A stretch of DNA of 64,000 nt from RFSX01 sp965230215 (GCA_965230215.1 CBDDKN010000002.1:124001-188000), one strand, 5' to 3'. Positions 49,852 through 58,676 are shown, counted from the stretch's first letter. Made by a program: numbers and translations. Notes: a model not told the origin generated them from the letters alone.

Positions 49852-50835
49852 TTATGCCCTATTCAGCAAATCAAGGATAATTTCTTCACTATGATCCGGA
49901 TAATGCAACTTCAAGCGCTTGTCGCTGTCCAACCAGTTGCCAATACGATGCTCAAAATCATCAGAAATATCATCAACCACATCTATACCCAGTTCCTTCA
50001 AGGCCTGAGCATTACAGATCTGCTCGTACTGGTTCTTCATGGGAATAACCATCAGCTTTTTACCATGATGTATGGCTTCAGATGGACCTTCAAAGCCTGC
50101 CCCAATCAGCAATGCACTGGACTTAGCGAAAGCATCCAACCACCCATGGCGGCTTACAGGGTGGAATTCTACATTCTCAATAGCCTGAACCTGTTTGATA
50201 CCTGGAGAAAAGATCTTCCATTGATAAGCCGGAAACTTGCTGAAAAAGCCAGATAAGAACAATGCGCTGTATGCAGGTAAATATACCGAAACCTGCATAC
50301 GCTCATTGTTGATCACGGATCTTATATCTCTGCTAATAATTGGAGTTCGGATATTTTCATCGTAAGGCTTGAAGTGAAAACCCATATATTCCTTAGCAGG
50401 TGCATAATGTCTTAAAATGAATTCTTGAGTCTTATTGCGTTTTGGAGGTCGTGGCGTATGTTGAGATTTAAATGATGCCTGATGCGACAGCGCAACAGTT
50501 TTCACTTTTTTAACTCTAGCCGCCCAAGCTGTTATGGGTTCAAAATCGTTTAGGATGAGATCATAATCTCTGACATTACATTGCTTTATGTCTCTAATCA
50601 GCTTGCCCAGTTTAAGGGATTTTGCTGTTCTAAAATAACTAATACCCCCTTGTTCCCCCAGCACAAAGCTCAATCCATATTTCTTATAATCAACATTGAA
50701 GGGTAGGGCTATTTGACCCTGTGTTCCACTGACAAAAATATCCAGATCAACATGCTTCTTGATATAGGGTATCAATTCCAGGGCACGTACCAGATGCCCA
50801 TTACCCGTGGCCTGTGTTGCATATAAGACTTTCAT
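49852..50835 (-). CDS. MurG-like glycosyltransferase (GT-B fold), second of two paralogues
   Basis: The 327-residue protein starts MKVLYATQATGNGHLVRALE and shares its whole layout with the gene at 21966-22955: YDLILNDFEPITAWAARVKK, TVALSHQASFKSQHTP, LLIGAGFEGPSEAIHHGKKL and PMKNQYEQICNAQALKELGI. It directly follows the LpxH-like gene with no spacer, so the two are one unit. The likely task is glycosylation of a lipid or envelope precursor on the cytoplasmic side; the substrate is unknown. Confidence 0.85.
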   Translation of the reverse strand: MKVLYATQATGNGHLVRALELIPYIKKHVDLDIFVSGTQGQIALPFNVDYKKYGLSFVLGEQGGISYFRTAKSLKLGKLIRDIKQCNVRDYDLILNDFEPITAWAARVKKVKTVALSHQASFKSQHTPRPPKRNKTQEFILRHYAPAKEYMGFHFKPYDENIRTPIISRDIRSVINNERMQVSVYLPAYSALFLSGFFSKFPAYQWKIFSPGIKQVQAIENVEFHPVSRHGWLDAFAKSSALLIGAGFEGPSEAIHHGKKLMVIPMKNQYEQICNAQALKELGIDVVDDISDDFEHRIGNWLDSDKRLKLHYPDHSEEIILDLLNRA

Positions 50836-51621
50836 CTAGACAAGTTCAAGTTCTGGAGATTCCTGCTTCTGATCCTGCTTTGCTAATACTTCAAAGTGGT
50901 CATATATCTGCCACTCCCCATTGGCATATTCAAGACTTGTCAGACTTTCCACCCAATCCCCACTGTTCATATAAATGACTGATCCTTCTTCTGTATGTAA
51001 ATCCTTAATGACCGGCTCATGAATATGACCACATACAACATATTTGTAACCATTGGTGATCGCCAACTCCGCGGCAGTGGTCTCAAAGTCAGAGATAAAT
51101 TTGGCCGCCTTCTTTACGCTTGATTTGACGCGCTTACTGAAACTATAGGGTGGCTTACCCATCGCTTTAAGCAACCTGTTGATTCCTCTGTTGATACGGA
51201 TAAGTAAATCGTAACCCTTGCCGCCTAGCTTAGCAATAAACTTGGAATGGTTCACCAATTGATCAAAGACATCACCATGGAAGAACCACACCTTCTGACC
51301 ATCAATATTCATTACCAGTTTGTCGATCAGCTGAAAATTACTAATGGCGATTGGTGAAATACGACGCATTAAGTCATCATGATTGCCTGTGATATAATAT
51401 ACTCTGGTACCGTTACATATTTTGGTGATCAGTTCCTGAAGTACCTGGAAGTGGGATTCGGGAAAATATTTTTTCTTGAATTGCCATATATCGACAATGT
51501 CTCCATTGAGTATGATGGTATCCACTTCTATAGATCGGAGATACGATAGCAATTCTTCTGCATGAGAGCCATAGGTCCCGAGGTGAAGGTCTGAAAGGAC
51601 CAGAATATCCAGTTTTCGCAT
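50836..51621 (-). CDS. LpxH-like metallophosphoesterase (UDP-2,3-diacylglucosamine diphosphatase-like)
   Basis: The 261-residue protein has the calcineurin-type metal motifs in order: SDLHLGTYGSHAEE, LNGDIVDIWQF, ITGNHDDLMRRI, FFHGDVFDQL and CGHIHEPVIKDL. GNHDD and the overall length fit LpxH and its Bacteroidota relatives, which release lipid X from UDP-diacylglucosamine in lipid A synthesis. Several Bacteroidota genomes carry additional LpxH-like enzymes, so the exact substrate is uncertain. It is coupled to the glycosyltransferase gene. Confidence 0.85.
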   Translation of the reverse strand: MRKLDILVLSDLHLGTYGSHAEELLSYLRSIEVDTIILNGDIVDIWQFKKKYFPESHFQVLQELITKICNGTRVYYITGNHDDLMRRISPIAISNFQLIDKLVMNIDGQKVWFFHGDVFDQLVNHSKFIAKLGGKGYDLLIRINRGINRLLKAMGKPPYSFSKRVKSSVKKAAKFISDFETTAAELAITNGYKYVVCGHIHEPVIKDLHTEEGSVIYMNSGDWVESLTSLEYANGEWQIYDHFEVLAKQDQKQESPELELV

Positions 51622-51809
51622 AATTCTAATTATCTACTCAAAGAAAGTAGAGAGATATTAAGTGTAGCCCCAATCTGGATTAATATTCAGTAAATTATAT
51701 ATTACATTGTTAACTCAAGTTTAATTAGGTGTTAGACATGCTTAAACTTGATGGGTTAATTAAAACTCTGGAGGGATACTGGCGTTATATTATCTGTTAT
51801 ACATACAGC

Positions 51810-52922
51810 ATGCACTTCCTGATTATATTCTTATCCATAATTCTTATCTCTTACCTCAGTATTAAATTGTACATGAAACTGCCTCAGTTTGGAGACAGTC
51901 CTAAAGGCGTACATCTGGATAAGGTATTGGCATCACCAAACTTCATCAAGGGACGCTTTAGAAATCAACAGCGTATCAAAGAACACATGTCACTTGTCAA
52001 GGTGCCAACGCTGATCAAACAAAACAACAACAAGCAGATTGAAAAGCAACCTCCTCAGAATTTGCCAATCTCCCTTGATGCTTTATACAGAGTTGAGAAC
52101 GTAGACAGCGATTTATTGAGGTTTACATGGTTTGGCCATTCATCACTCCTCCTGGAAACCGACGGCAAACGCATACTTATTGATCCTATGCTGGGTGAGT
52201 ATGCGTCCCCTGTTCCCGGCACCGTGAAGCGCTTCTCAAAAATGCCCATTGACTGGAGTCGCGTTGGACATTTTGATCTGATCATACTTTCACACGATCA
52301 TTATGATCATTTGGACTACAAGACTTTCAAACAACTAAAAGACAAATGCGATCAAATCGTTTGCCCGCTTGCAGTAGGTGCACACCTGAGATCCTGGGGA
52401 ACCAATGCCAGCATCATACATGAATGTGACTGGCATGACCAATTTGAATTTAGAGGTATTAAACTAACATCCTGCCCTACAAAACATTTTTCAGGCAGAA
52501 CCCCCAAAACAAGAGATCAAAGTCTTTGGTGTTCATGGGTAATTGAAACAAAGACACATAAAGTTTTCTTTAGCTCAGATTCAGGTTATGACAATCATTT
52601 TAGCACTATTGGAACCGAACAAGGTCCATTTGATTTATGCTTTGTAGAATGTGGGCAATACAACCATCTATGGAAAGAGAATCATATGTTTCCCGAGGAA
52701 TCGCTTCAGGCATTCATCGACGTTAACGGAAAGCTAATGGTGCCGATACATTGGGGCGCCTTTTCTTTAGCCCCACATGACTGGAGAGATCCGGTGGAAC
52801 GCTTGCTTAAAGAAGCTGAGAGGAAGAATGTCGAGAATATCATTTTACCACGTCTTGGTGAAAGCTGTGTTCTTGGCCGTGAATATCCGAAGGATCGATG
52901 GTGGCAAAAAAAAGAGGGCTGA
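51810..52922 (+). CDS. Membrane-anchored MBL-fold hydrolase (NAPE-PLD/UlaG-like)
   Basis: From the ATG at 51810 the protein is 370 residues with one N-terminal membrane segment (FLIIFLSIILISYLSIKLYM). The metallo-beta-lactamase core has TWFGHSSLLLETDGKRILID, ILSHDHYDHLDYKTFK (HxHxDH), TKHFSGRTPK, FFSSDSGYDNHF and PIHWGAFSLAPHDWRD. This arrangement, with the long segment before WFGHSS, is that of the NAPE-PLD-like group acting on phospholipids. Earlier GTG/ATG starts at 51729 and 51738 are less likely. Its 3' end contains the terminator of the converging gene. Confidence 0.87.
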   Translation: MHFLIIFLSIILISYLSIKLYMKLPQFGDSPKGVHLDKVLASPNFIKGRFRNQQRIKEHMSLVKVPTLIKQNNNKQIEKQPPQNLPISLDALYRVENVDSDLLRFTWFGHSSLLLETDGKRILIDPMLGEYASPVPGTVKRFSKMPIDWSRVGHFDLIILSHDHYDHLDYKTFKQLKDKCDQIVCPLAVGAHLRSWGTNASIIHECDWHDQFEFRGIKLTSCPTKHFSGRTPKTRDQSLWCSWVIETKTHKVFFSSDSGYDNHFSTIGTEQGPFDLCFVECGQYNHLWKENHMFPEESLQAFIDVNGKLMVPIHWGAFSLAPHDWRDPVERLLKEAERKNVENIILPRLGESCVLGREYPKDRWWQKKEG

Positions 52923-52934
52923 TAACAGCCCTCT
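52906..52934 (-). terminator. Terminator of the converging lipoprotein gene
   Basis: A stem AGAGGGCT/AGCCCTCT with a 6-base loop (52913-52934) is followed on the minus strand by eight T (52906-52913). It lies 22 bases after the lipoprotein stop and overlaps the last codons of the MBL hydrolase gene. Confidence 0.82.
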
Positions 52935-52956
52935 CAGAATCGTACAATACAAATAT

Positions 52957-53577
52957 TTATTGTTTGGTACCTACAAGTGTGCAGGTCTGCGTTTCGTCGA
53001 TAAGCGGGAATACAAATACATTCAATTCTATGTCAGCCATCAATATGTCATTGGCATCAATAGTAGCTGTTCCACCGCCGGTTACATTACCAGTTGCACC
53101 CAATACAGGAACACCTAATAATTCTGCTTCGATTGTTAGCATATCACCTTCAGCTGTAGCAGGCAAATCAAATGTCAATCCACCAGCCACATTCTTAAGC
53201 GATACAATGACACCATTCTTATCAGAAGCATCAAGGCTTGGTTGAATTGAGAATTCCAAAGTATCGGAACTTATAAGAGACAAAGTACCAGGACACTGAA
53301 ATGATCCGATGTAATCACCTAGGAATTTGTCACGTGCATAGACGCAATTACCATCATCATTGGTAGCATTCGGGTCATAGTTTTCAGCATCAGGATCTGT
53401 ACATCCAGAATACTCACAATCACCACTAGAGATAGTAGCTTCAGGATTAAAATTGTCAGCATTGGGGTCTGTACAACCCTCTACTTCATCTTCTCCACAA
53501 GAAGTAACCATTAAACCCATGAACAAAAACAGTACACAGGCTGGGAATAGAGATTTAAGTTTCAAGTTTAACATCAT
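52957..53577 (-). CDS. Lipoprotein with CTDPxAxNYxPxA repeats
   Basis: The 206-residue protein has a lipobox signal (FPACVLFLFMGLMVTSCGED). Two tandem Cys/Asp-rich units follow (GCTDPNADNFNPEATISSGD and GCTDPDAENYDPNATNDDGN), a motif common in marine Bacteroidota envelope proteins and reminiscent of calcium-binding thrombospondin type 3 units. The remaining 140 residues form a beta-rich domain without known relatives. It stands alone with its own terminator. Function unknown. Confidence 0.82.
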   Translation of the reverse strand: MMLNLKLKSLFPACVLFLFMGLMVTSCGEDEVEGCTDPNADNFNPEATISSGDCEYSGCTDPDAENYDPNATNDDGNCVYARDKFLGDYIGSFQCPGTLSLISSDTLEFSIQPSLDASDKNGVIVSLKNVAGGLTFDLPATAEGDMLTIEAELLGVPVLGATGNVTGGGTATIDANDILMADIELNVFVFPLIDETQTCTLVGTKQ

Positions 53578-53686
53578 TGGTTTTTTTGTAAAAAAATTAG
53601 CCTTATAAGGCTATAAATTTAACTTTATTAAACAAATAGAGTAAAAATTTGAGCCATATAATCAATTTCACGTTATTAGAGTATTA

Positions 53687-54853
53687 ATGCTAATTAATAT
53701 GGAAACAAGTACACTCGTTGATATAAAACTAAATACCATTGAAGAGGCCATTGAGGACATCAGGCTTGGAAAGGTGATCATAGTTGTAGATGACGAAGAC
53801 AGAGAAAATGAAGGTGATTTTATCTGTGCTGCTGAAAAGGTGACACCTGAAATCATCAATTTTATGGCCACCCATGGCCGCGGACTAATCTGCACACCTA
53901 TTACATCAGATCGTGCAGAGCAATTAGATCTTAATAAAATGGTAAGCAGTAATACCGCGCTACATGAAACAGCTTTCACTGTTTCTATTGATCTTATAGG
54001 CCAAGGATGTTCTACAGGGATATCGGCCTATGACAGGGCCACAGGAATCAATGCGCTAGTGAAGGAAGAAACAAAGCCTCAGGATTTTGCGAGACCCGGA
54101 CATATTTTCCCACTTATTGCTGAAAATGGTGGTGTGCTGAGAAGAACTGGCCATACCGAAGCCGCAGTTGATCTTGCAAGAATGGCGGGCCTCTACCCTG
54201 CTGGCACGCTTGTGGAAATTCTGAATCCAGATGGGACAATGGCCAGATTGCCACAGCTTGTAGAAATGGCGCGCAAGTTTGACCTCAAACTGATAAGCAT
54301 CAAAGATCTGGTTGCTTTTAGAATGAGTAATGAGAGACTCGTTAAAAAAGAGCTTGACATAAAGTTTGATACAGAATTTGGTGACATCTCTGTATTTGCC
54401 TATAAGGAAACAGGGTCGGAACTGACCCATCTGGCTTTTGTAAAGGGCGAATGGAATGAGGACGAACCAATACTGACCAGGGTACACAGCTCAACGAACA
54501 CAGGAGACATCCTGGGCGCACTTCTCCTGGGCTATGGACAAGAGTTACACAAGACCTTAAAAATGATAGAAAATGAAGGTAAAGGTGTGCTGTTGTATTT
54601 AAGACAGAATGAAGATCACAATACCATTCTTGAGACGCTTTCAAAAATGAAAGAGCAAAAAGAAAGTGGCAAGCAGATTGATCCCCGTCCTGACAGAAGT
54701 AAATCCACACACCAGCGTGATCTGGGTATCGGTGCTCAAATTCTTAATGATCTGGGTATACGTAAACTGAGATTGCTCACCAACAGACCAAGAAAAAGAG
54801 TAGGTCTGATTGGTTACGATCTAGAGATTGTAGAAAACGTGCCTATCGTTTAA
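53687..54853 (+). CDS. ribB: 3,4-dihydroxy-2-butanone-4-phosphate synthase with degenerate GTP cyclohydrolase II domain
   Basis: The 388-residue protein has the RibBA layout. The N-terminal half keeps all DHBP synthase marks: VDDEDRENEGDFICAAE, HGRGLICTPIT, TAFTVSID, DFARPGHIFPLIAENGGVLR and TGHTEAAVDLARMAG. It makes the four-carbon unit of riboflavin. In the C-terminal half the zinc-binding Cys residues of GTP cyclohydrolase II are absent: RVHSSTNTGDILGALLLGYG stands where two CxxxxxxxxxxCxC ligands are expected, and the EGRGIGL motif is NEDHNTI. That half is probably inactive, so a separate RibA is needed. An ATG at 53699 is an alternative start. Confidence 0.92.
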   Translation: MLINMETSTLVDIKLNTIEEAIEDIRLGKVIIVVDDEDRENEGDFICAAEKVTPEIINFMATHGRGLICTPITSDRAEQLDLNKMVSSNTALHETAFTVSIDLIGQGCSTGISAYDRATGINALVKEETKPQDFARPGHIFPLIAENGGVLRRTGHTEAAVDLARMAGLYPAGTLVEILNPDGTMARLPQLVEMARKFDLKLISIKDLVAFRMSNERLVKKELDIKFDTEFGDISVFAYKETGSELTHLAFVKGEWNEDEPILTRVHSSTNTGDILGALLLGYGQELHKTLKMIENEGKGVLLYLRQNEDHNTILETLSKMKEQKESGKQIDPRPDRSKSTHQRDLGIGAQILNDLGIRKLRLLTNRPRKRVGLIGYDLEIVENVPIV

Positions 54854-54866
54854 AATACAGAATGCT

Positions 54867-55274
54867 ATGACGCCCGCTGAGATAGTTGACAAGATGTATC
54901 AGAATGATGAATTCAGTCAATGGCTTGGCATTAATATAGTTAAACTTGATATCGGTTACGCTATGCTTGAAATGCGGGTTCGAAATGAAATGACCAATGG
55001 GTTTGATATTGCCCACGGAGGTATTTCCTATGCACTTGCTGACAGCGCTTTTGCTTTTGCTTCGAACAGCCATGGAAGGCATGCCGTATCAGTGGAGACT
55101 TCAATTTCCCATACAAGGCCTATATTCAGTGGCGATAAGCTTATTGCAGAAGCCCAGGTCCAAAATTTTGGTAAACAACTGGGACGCTATGAAGTAAAGG
55201 TTAAGAATCAAGATGAAAAAACCGTAGCCTTGTTTAAGGGAACAGTTTTCATAAAAGACGAAATCTGGAAATAG
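54867..55274 (+). CDS. PaaI-like hotdog-fold thioesterase
   Basis: The 135-residue protein has one hotdog domain with GYAMLEMRVRNEMTNGFDIA, HGGISYALADSAFAFASNSH and VSVETSISHTRPIFSGDKLI, the PaaI pattern (hydrolysis of phenylacetyl-CoA or related acyl-CoA). No paa genes are near; it lies 13 bases after ribB and 21 before ung. Confidence 0.9.
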   Translation: MTPAEIVDKMYQNDEFSQWLGINIVKLDIGYAMLEMRVRNEMTNGFDIAHGGISYALADSAFAFASNSHGRHAVSVETSISHTRPIFSGDKLIAEAQVQNFGKQLGRYEVKVKNQDEKTVALFKGTVFIKDEIWK

Positions 55275-55295
55275 ACTGAATAAAGAATATTGATT

Positions 55296-55979
55296 ATGCA
55301 AGCAGACAAAGTTCAAATAGAAGAAAGTTGGAGAGTGGCTTTGTCAGAAGAATTTGCAAAACCATACTTCGATAACATCGTTTCATTCTTAAAGGAGGAG
55401 AAAAGAAAAGGTAAGCATATATACCCTAAGGGTCAGGATATCTTCAACGCTTTTAAATTAACACCTTTCGATCAGGTGAAAGTTGTCATACTGGGACAAG
55501 ACCCTTATCACAATCCTGGAGAGGCGATGGGTCTGTGCTTCTCTGTACCCAAAGGAAAACGCGTACCTCCTTCCCTTGTGAACATTTATAAAGAAATTAA
55601 GCGAGACCTGGGATTGGATATTCCATCTCACGGTGATTTGACATCCTGGGCTGATCAGGGTATATTCCTTCTTAACGCCATGCTCACAGTAGAGCATAAA
55701 AATGCAGGATCGCATAAGAGTATCGGGTGGCAGGAATTTACCAATGCCGTGATTCAAAAGCTTTCGGATGAGAAAACGGGTTTGGTTTTTCTGCTCTGGG
55801 GCCGATTCGCGCAAAGTAAGAAAGCCTTGATAAATGAGACAAAACACTATGTACTCGAAGCAGCTCACCCCTCTCCTCTGGCCAGAAATGCCTTCTCTGG
55901 TTGTAGCCATTTTTCAAAAACCAATAGTTTGCTGGAGCAAAATGGCCTAAGTCCGATAAACTGGCAAATTGCTGACTGA
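55296..55979 (+). CDS. ung: Uracil-DNA glycosylase
   Basis: From the ATG at 55296 the protein is 227 residues. Family 1 UDG marks are KVVILGQDPYHNPGEAMGLC with the catalytic Asp, CFSVPKGKRVPPSLVNIYKE, LLNAMLTVE, FLLWGRFAQSK and the minor-groove loop AAHPSPLAR with the catalytic His. It excises uracil from DNA. A TTG two codons upstream is not needed. Confidence 0.97.
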   Translation: MQADKVQIEESWRVALSEEFAKPYFDNIVSFLKEEKRKGKHIYPKGQDIFNAFKLTPFDQVKVVILGQDPYHNPGEAMGLCFSVPKGKRVPPSLVNIYKEIKRDLGLDIPSHGDLTSWADQGIFLLNAMLTVEHKNAGSHKSIGWQEFTNAVIQKLSDEKTGLVFLLWGRFAQSKKALINETKHYVLEAAHPSPLARNAFSGCSHFSKTNSLLEQNGLSPINWQIAD

Positions 55980-55996
55980 TATTGGCTTCTGATAGC

Positions 55997-56004
55997 TAAA
56001 TTTG
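55997..56004 (+). promoter_or_regulatory. -7 box of the DUF423 gene
   Basis: TAAATTTG matches TAnnTTTG, 17 bases before the ATG at 56022. It suggests the DUF423 gene has its own start even though it follows ung closely. Confidence 0.45.
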
Positions 56005-56021
56005 TATTAAGAAAATCACAT

Positions 56022-56423
56022 ATGAATAAGAAATTCAAAATACTGATATTGATAACTGCTGTGCTGGGCGTACTTGCAGTTGGAATGGGCGCTTTTGGTA
56101 GTCACATTCTGAGAGAAAAATTAACGGCGTCTGAACTGAACGCCTATAGGACAGCAGTTGATTACCATTTTATTCATACACTCGCACTATTTGGTGTAGC
56201 GCTGTTATATAGAATCTACAGGATTAAGGGATTATTCTTTATAGGACTCTTTTTCCTTGGTGGTATATGCTTGTTTTCCGGGAGTTTATACATGCTTGCC
56301 GCTAAAAGTTTACTTGGTATAGAATCATTTGGGCTTATAGGAATATTGACTCCAATTGGAGGGCTGGCACTTATGGGATGCTGGGCTGCCATCTTCTTCA
56401 CGGTGATCAGGATAAAAACCTGA
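56022..56423 (+). CDS. DUF423 family membrane protein
   Basis: The 133-residue protein has four hydrophobic segments. The N-terminal region LAVGMGAFGSHILREKLTAS, the HTLALFGVALLY segment and LFSGSLYMLAAKSLLGIESF, followed by GILTPIGGLALMGCWA, are characteristic of DUF423 (YgdD). Function unknown. Confidence 0.93.
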   Translation: MNKKFKILILITAVLGVLAVGMGAFGSHILREKLTASELNAYRTAVDYHFIHTLALFGVALLYRIYRIKGLFFIGLFFLGGICLFSGSLYMLAAKSLLGIESFGLIGILTPIGGLALMGCWAAIFFTVIRIKT

Positions 56424-56482
56424 GTGAAAATTCAAATTGTTAAATAACATATATATATTAGCTAAAAGAAAACAACTGAAAA

Positions 56483-56917
56483 ATGAAGAAAATTATATGT
56501 ACACTTTTGTTAGTCGCATCGTTTACAACAGTAGGAATCAGTCAATTTAATTTTGGTGCTGGTGCTCAGTTGATATTTGATGGTTCTGTATTTGGCGTTC
56601 AAGGTAAAGCTTTGTACGAAGTGGATGAAACCTGGAGAGGTGCAGGTACTTTCACATTGCATCTTGAGACTGGTGTCAATTGGTCAATTGATCTGGATGC
56701 ACAATACAAATTATTGGAGGTAAGTGACAATTTTGATCTTGCTCCATTTGCAGGTTTGTCAATTACGGATTTTGATTTTATTGGATCTGAAATAGGAATC
56801 AATATAGGTGCATTTATCGATTTTGTACCTAGTGACTCGTATCATATATATATCGAGCCTAAAATCAATATCGGAGGATACGAAAGTTTAGCAGTATCTG
56901 GCGGTATCTTGTTTTAA
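56483..56917 (+). CDS. Small outer-membrane beta-barrel protein
   Basis: The 144-residue protein has a signal peptide (MKKIICTLLLVASFTTVGIS) and alternating hydrophobic beta strands (FGAGAQLIFDGSVFGVQGKA, FAGLSITDFDFIGSEIGINI) ending in Phe, as expected for an eight-stranded outer-membrane barrel. No family is certain. The following terminator at 57008 suggests a single-gene unit. Confidence 0.75.
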   Translation: MKKIICTLLLVASFTTVGISQFNFGAGAQLIFDGSVFGVQGKALYEVDETWRGAGTFTLHLETGVNWSIDLDAQYKLLEVSDNFDLAPFAGLSITDFDFIGSEIGINIGAFIDFVPSDSYHIYIEPKINIGGYESLAVSGGILF

Positions 56918-57007
56918 GGTTTGATGATAAACCAAAGTGATTATACAATCGATAACTGTTTTGAGGATTAATTTTTTCTAGTGCTATTCGAATTCGAAAA
57001 ACAGTAG

Positions 57008-57034
57008 AAGCTCCGAGCGATCGGAGCTTTTTTT
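57008..57034 (+). terminator. Terminator after the small barrel gene
   Basis: AAGCTCCGA pairs perfectly with TCGGAGCTT around a GCGA (GNRA) tetraloop, followed by a run of T up to 57034. It lies 90 bases after the stop at 56917. Confidence 0.88.
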
Positions 57035-57121
57035 ATATCCTTAACTTTCCCCTAACCCAATTTAACATACTGGTCTTCGTCGATAGGTTATAGCATTTAT
57101 TTAACCATCAAATTGAAGATC

Positions 57122-57817
57122 ATGAAAAAAATCAAACTTATCCTAAGCACATTGACATTGTGTATGGGTTTGACTTCAGCCTATGCACAGTATAGTATAA
57201 CTGCAGTATCAGGTATGCATTTGTCAAATATTAAAAGCAATGGTATCGATATCTCTTTTCTTGATTATGATCCGATTCTTAGATGGCATGCTGGATTGAT
57301 CGGGGAAAGAGCATTAAGCGAAAATATTGCCCTTCAATCAGGCTTGATCTATAGAAATGAAGGATTTGTAATACGCGAGTCGACAAATCTTGATGTCTTT
57401 GGAATTCCTATTCCTGTTGGAGCCAGCGTCACAGCAGAATTGAAAAGTATTAGTGTTCCGCTCAGACTTAAATACATGATGAGCAGTTCTTCAAACATAA
57501 ATCCTTACGTGGCTGGAGGTTTTAATCTGAGCTATACTACGAATGGCAGATTGGACACAAGAGCAGAAAGTATATTCGACTTCAACATCGCCAGTATTGA
57601 TATGGAATTATCATCATCAGCTTATAACAGGTTTGGTGCAGAAGCTGTTATTGCCGGAGGACTACAAATAGAAACAGCTAACAATGCTTTCTATACGATT
57701 GAAGCAAATTTCAGTCATGATCTGAATGACTTTACCAATGCCAATAGTACCATTATAGACGCTGGCATTAGAAACTATAATATAGGATTGAGTGTAGGTT
57801 ATGGCCTACGATTCTAA
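57122..57817 (+). CDS. PorT-like outer-membrane beta-barrel protein
   Basis: From the ATG at 57122 the protein is 231 residues with a signal peptide (ILSTLTLCMGLTSAYAQ). The strand pattern with SGMHLSNIKSNGIDISFLDY, HAGLIGERALSENIALQSGL, LRLKYMMSSSSNINPYVAGG and the C-terminal GLSVGYGLRF fits the OMP_b-brl_2 (PorT-like) family common in Bacteroidota. Function unknown; ligand or structural roles are possible. The TTG at 57113 is a poorer start. Confidence 0.85.
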   Translation: MKKIKLILSTLTLCMGLTSAYAQYSITAVSGMHLSNIKSNGIDISFLDYDPILRWHAGLIGERALSENIALQSGLIYRNEGFVIRESTNLDVFGIPIPVGASVTAELKSISVPLRLKYMMSSSSNINPYVAGGFNLSYTTNGRLDTRAESIFDFNIASIDMELSSSAYNRFGAEAVIAGGLQIETANNAFYTIEANFSHDLNDFTNANSTIIDAGIRNYNIGLSVGYGLRF

Positions 57818-57854
57818 TAAGATGCTTTTATGATTTTGGTTAGGAAGACCCTTG

Positions 57855-58133
57855 TCAGTTATCTGAGAAGGGTTCTTCTATTATATGGTCAGAGTACTTA
57901 TTTCTGTTTCTCCACCAGATAACGCCAAGGCTGGCCACAAGTACGTAAGGTATTGACAGCATATATAGAATACCCTTGTTAAGTCCACGCCCTTCCGTAC
58001 CTCCGTTCTCTAGATTCGTTTCAGCGGAAAGTCTACACATTGGACATTGTGCATCAAGATCGATATTAAAGCAAATCATCATTAATACGACCAGCAAAGA
58101 AATAATAAGGTATTTATACTTCATCTTCATCAA
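57855..58133 (-). CDS. Small CPMC-motif membrane protein of the oxidase cluster
   Basis: The 92-residue protein has a signal or anchor (YLIISLLVVLMMICFNIDLDAQ), directly followed by QCPMCRLSAETNLENGGTEG and one more membrane segment (GILYMLSIPYVLVASLGVIW). Similar small proteins accompany cytochrome oxidase genes in Bacteroidota. The exported CxxC could bind copper or haem, but that is inference. It is six bases after the DUF420 gene. Confidence 0.7.
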   Translation of the reverse strand: MMKMKYKYLIISLLVVLMMICFNIDLDAQCPMCRLSAETNLENGGTEGRGLNKGILYMLSIPYVLVASLGVIWWRNRNKYSDHIIEEPFSDN

Positions 58134-58139
58134 TCTAAA

Positions 58140-58676
58140 TCAATAACATGGTTTCAACATAATATACACCAATGGACCTGTGAATACAACATACAACCAC
58201 AGGGGATATACCCATATGGCCATTTTCTTATGCTTCAGTATAGAGTATGTAAACCCTCTATTAAATGTCAACAAAATAAAAGGCAATGAAATTCCCGCCA
58301 GAAGTATGTGGCTTATAAGAAGGAAATAGTAAACTATCCGAATGTTCCCTTCATTACAATAAGACGTCTCAGGTGTCGTAAAATGATATGCCACATAGGT
58401 AAGAAGGAAAATTGCTGAAAGCACCATCGCTGCAAATATCATATTGCGGTGTGCAATCACATTTTTCTTTTTTATAAAATACAAAGCAGCCAGCAAACAA
58501 ATACCTGCACATGTATTCACCAATGCATTAAAGCCAGGCATCCACATCGTATCAAAATCAACAGCAAATCTCTCCGCTGGTCTCATAGCGATAACCAGGC
58601 CTATTACAGCAACAGAAATGACATAGGCTGCTATATCCAACTTCTTTCTCAGTGATGCATTTTCTTTATATTCCAT
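58140..58676 (-). CDS. DUF420 membrane protein (CtaM-like)
   Basis: The 178-residue protein has about five membrane segments, with His residues in IAHRNMIFAAMVLSAIF, YVAYHFTTPETSYC, ISHILLAGISLPFIL and KHKKMAIWVYPLWL, the DUF420 pattern. Relatives such as CtaM are needed for haem-copper oxidase maturation. Its ATG overlaps the stop of the SCO-like gene by one base. Confidence 0.88.
   Translation of the reverse strand: MEYKENASLRKKLDIAAYVISVAVIGLVIAMRPAERFAVDFDTMWMPGFNALVNTCAGICLLAALYFIKKKNVIAHRNMIFAAMVLSAIFLLTYVAYHFTTPETSYCNEGNIRIVYYFLLISHILLAGISLPFILLTFNRGFTYSILKHKKMAIWVYPLWLYVVFTGPLVYIMLKPCY

Noticed and set aside
51729..51809. Longer MBL hydrolase starting at GTG 51729
   Set aside because: The added 27 residues are not family-like and place extra sequence before a clean N-terminal membrane anchor at 51810.
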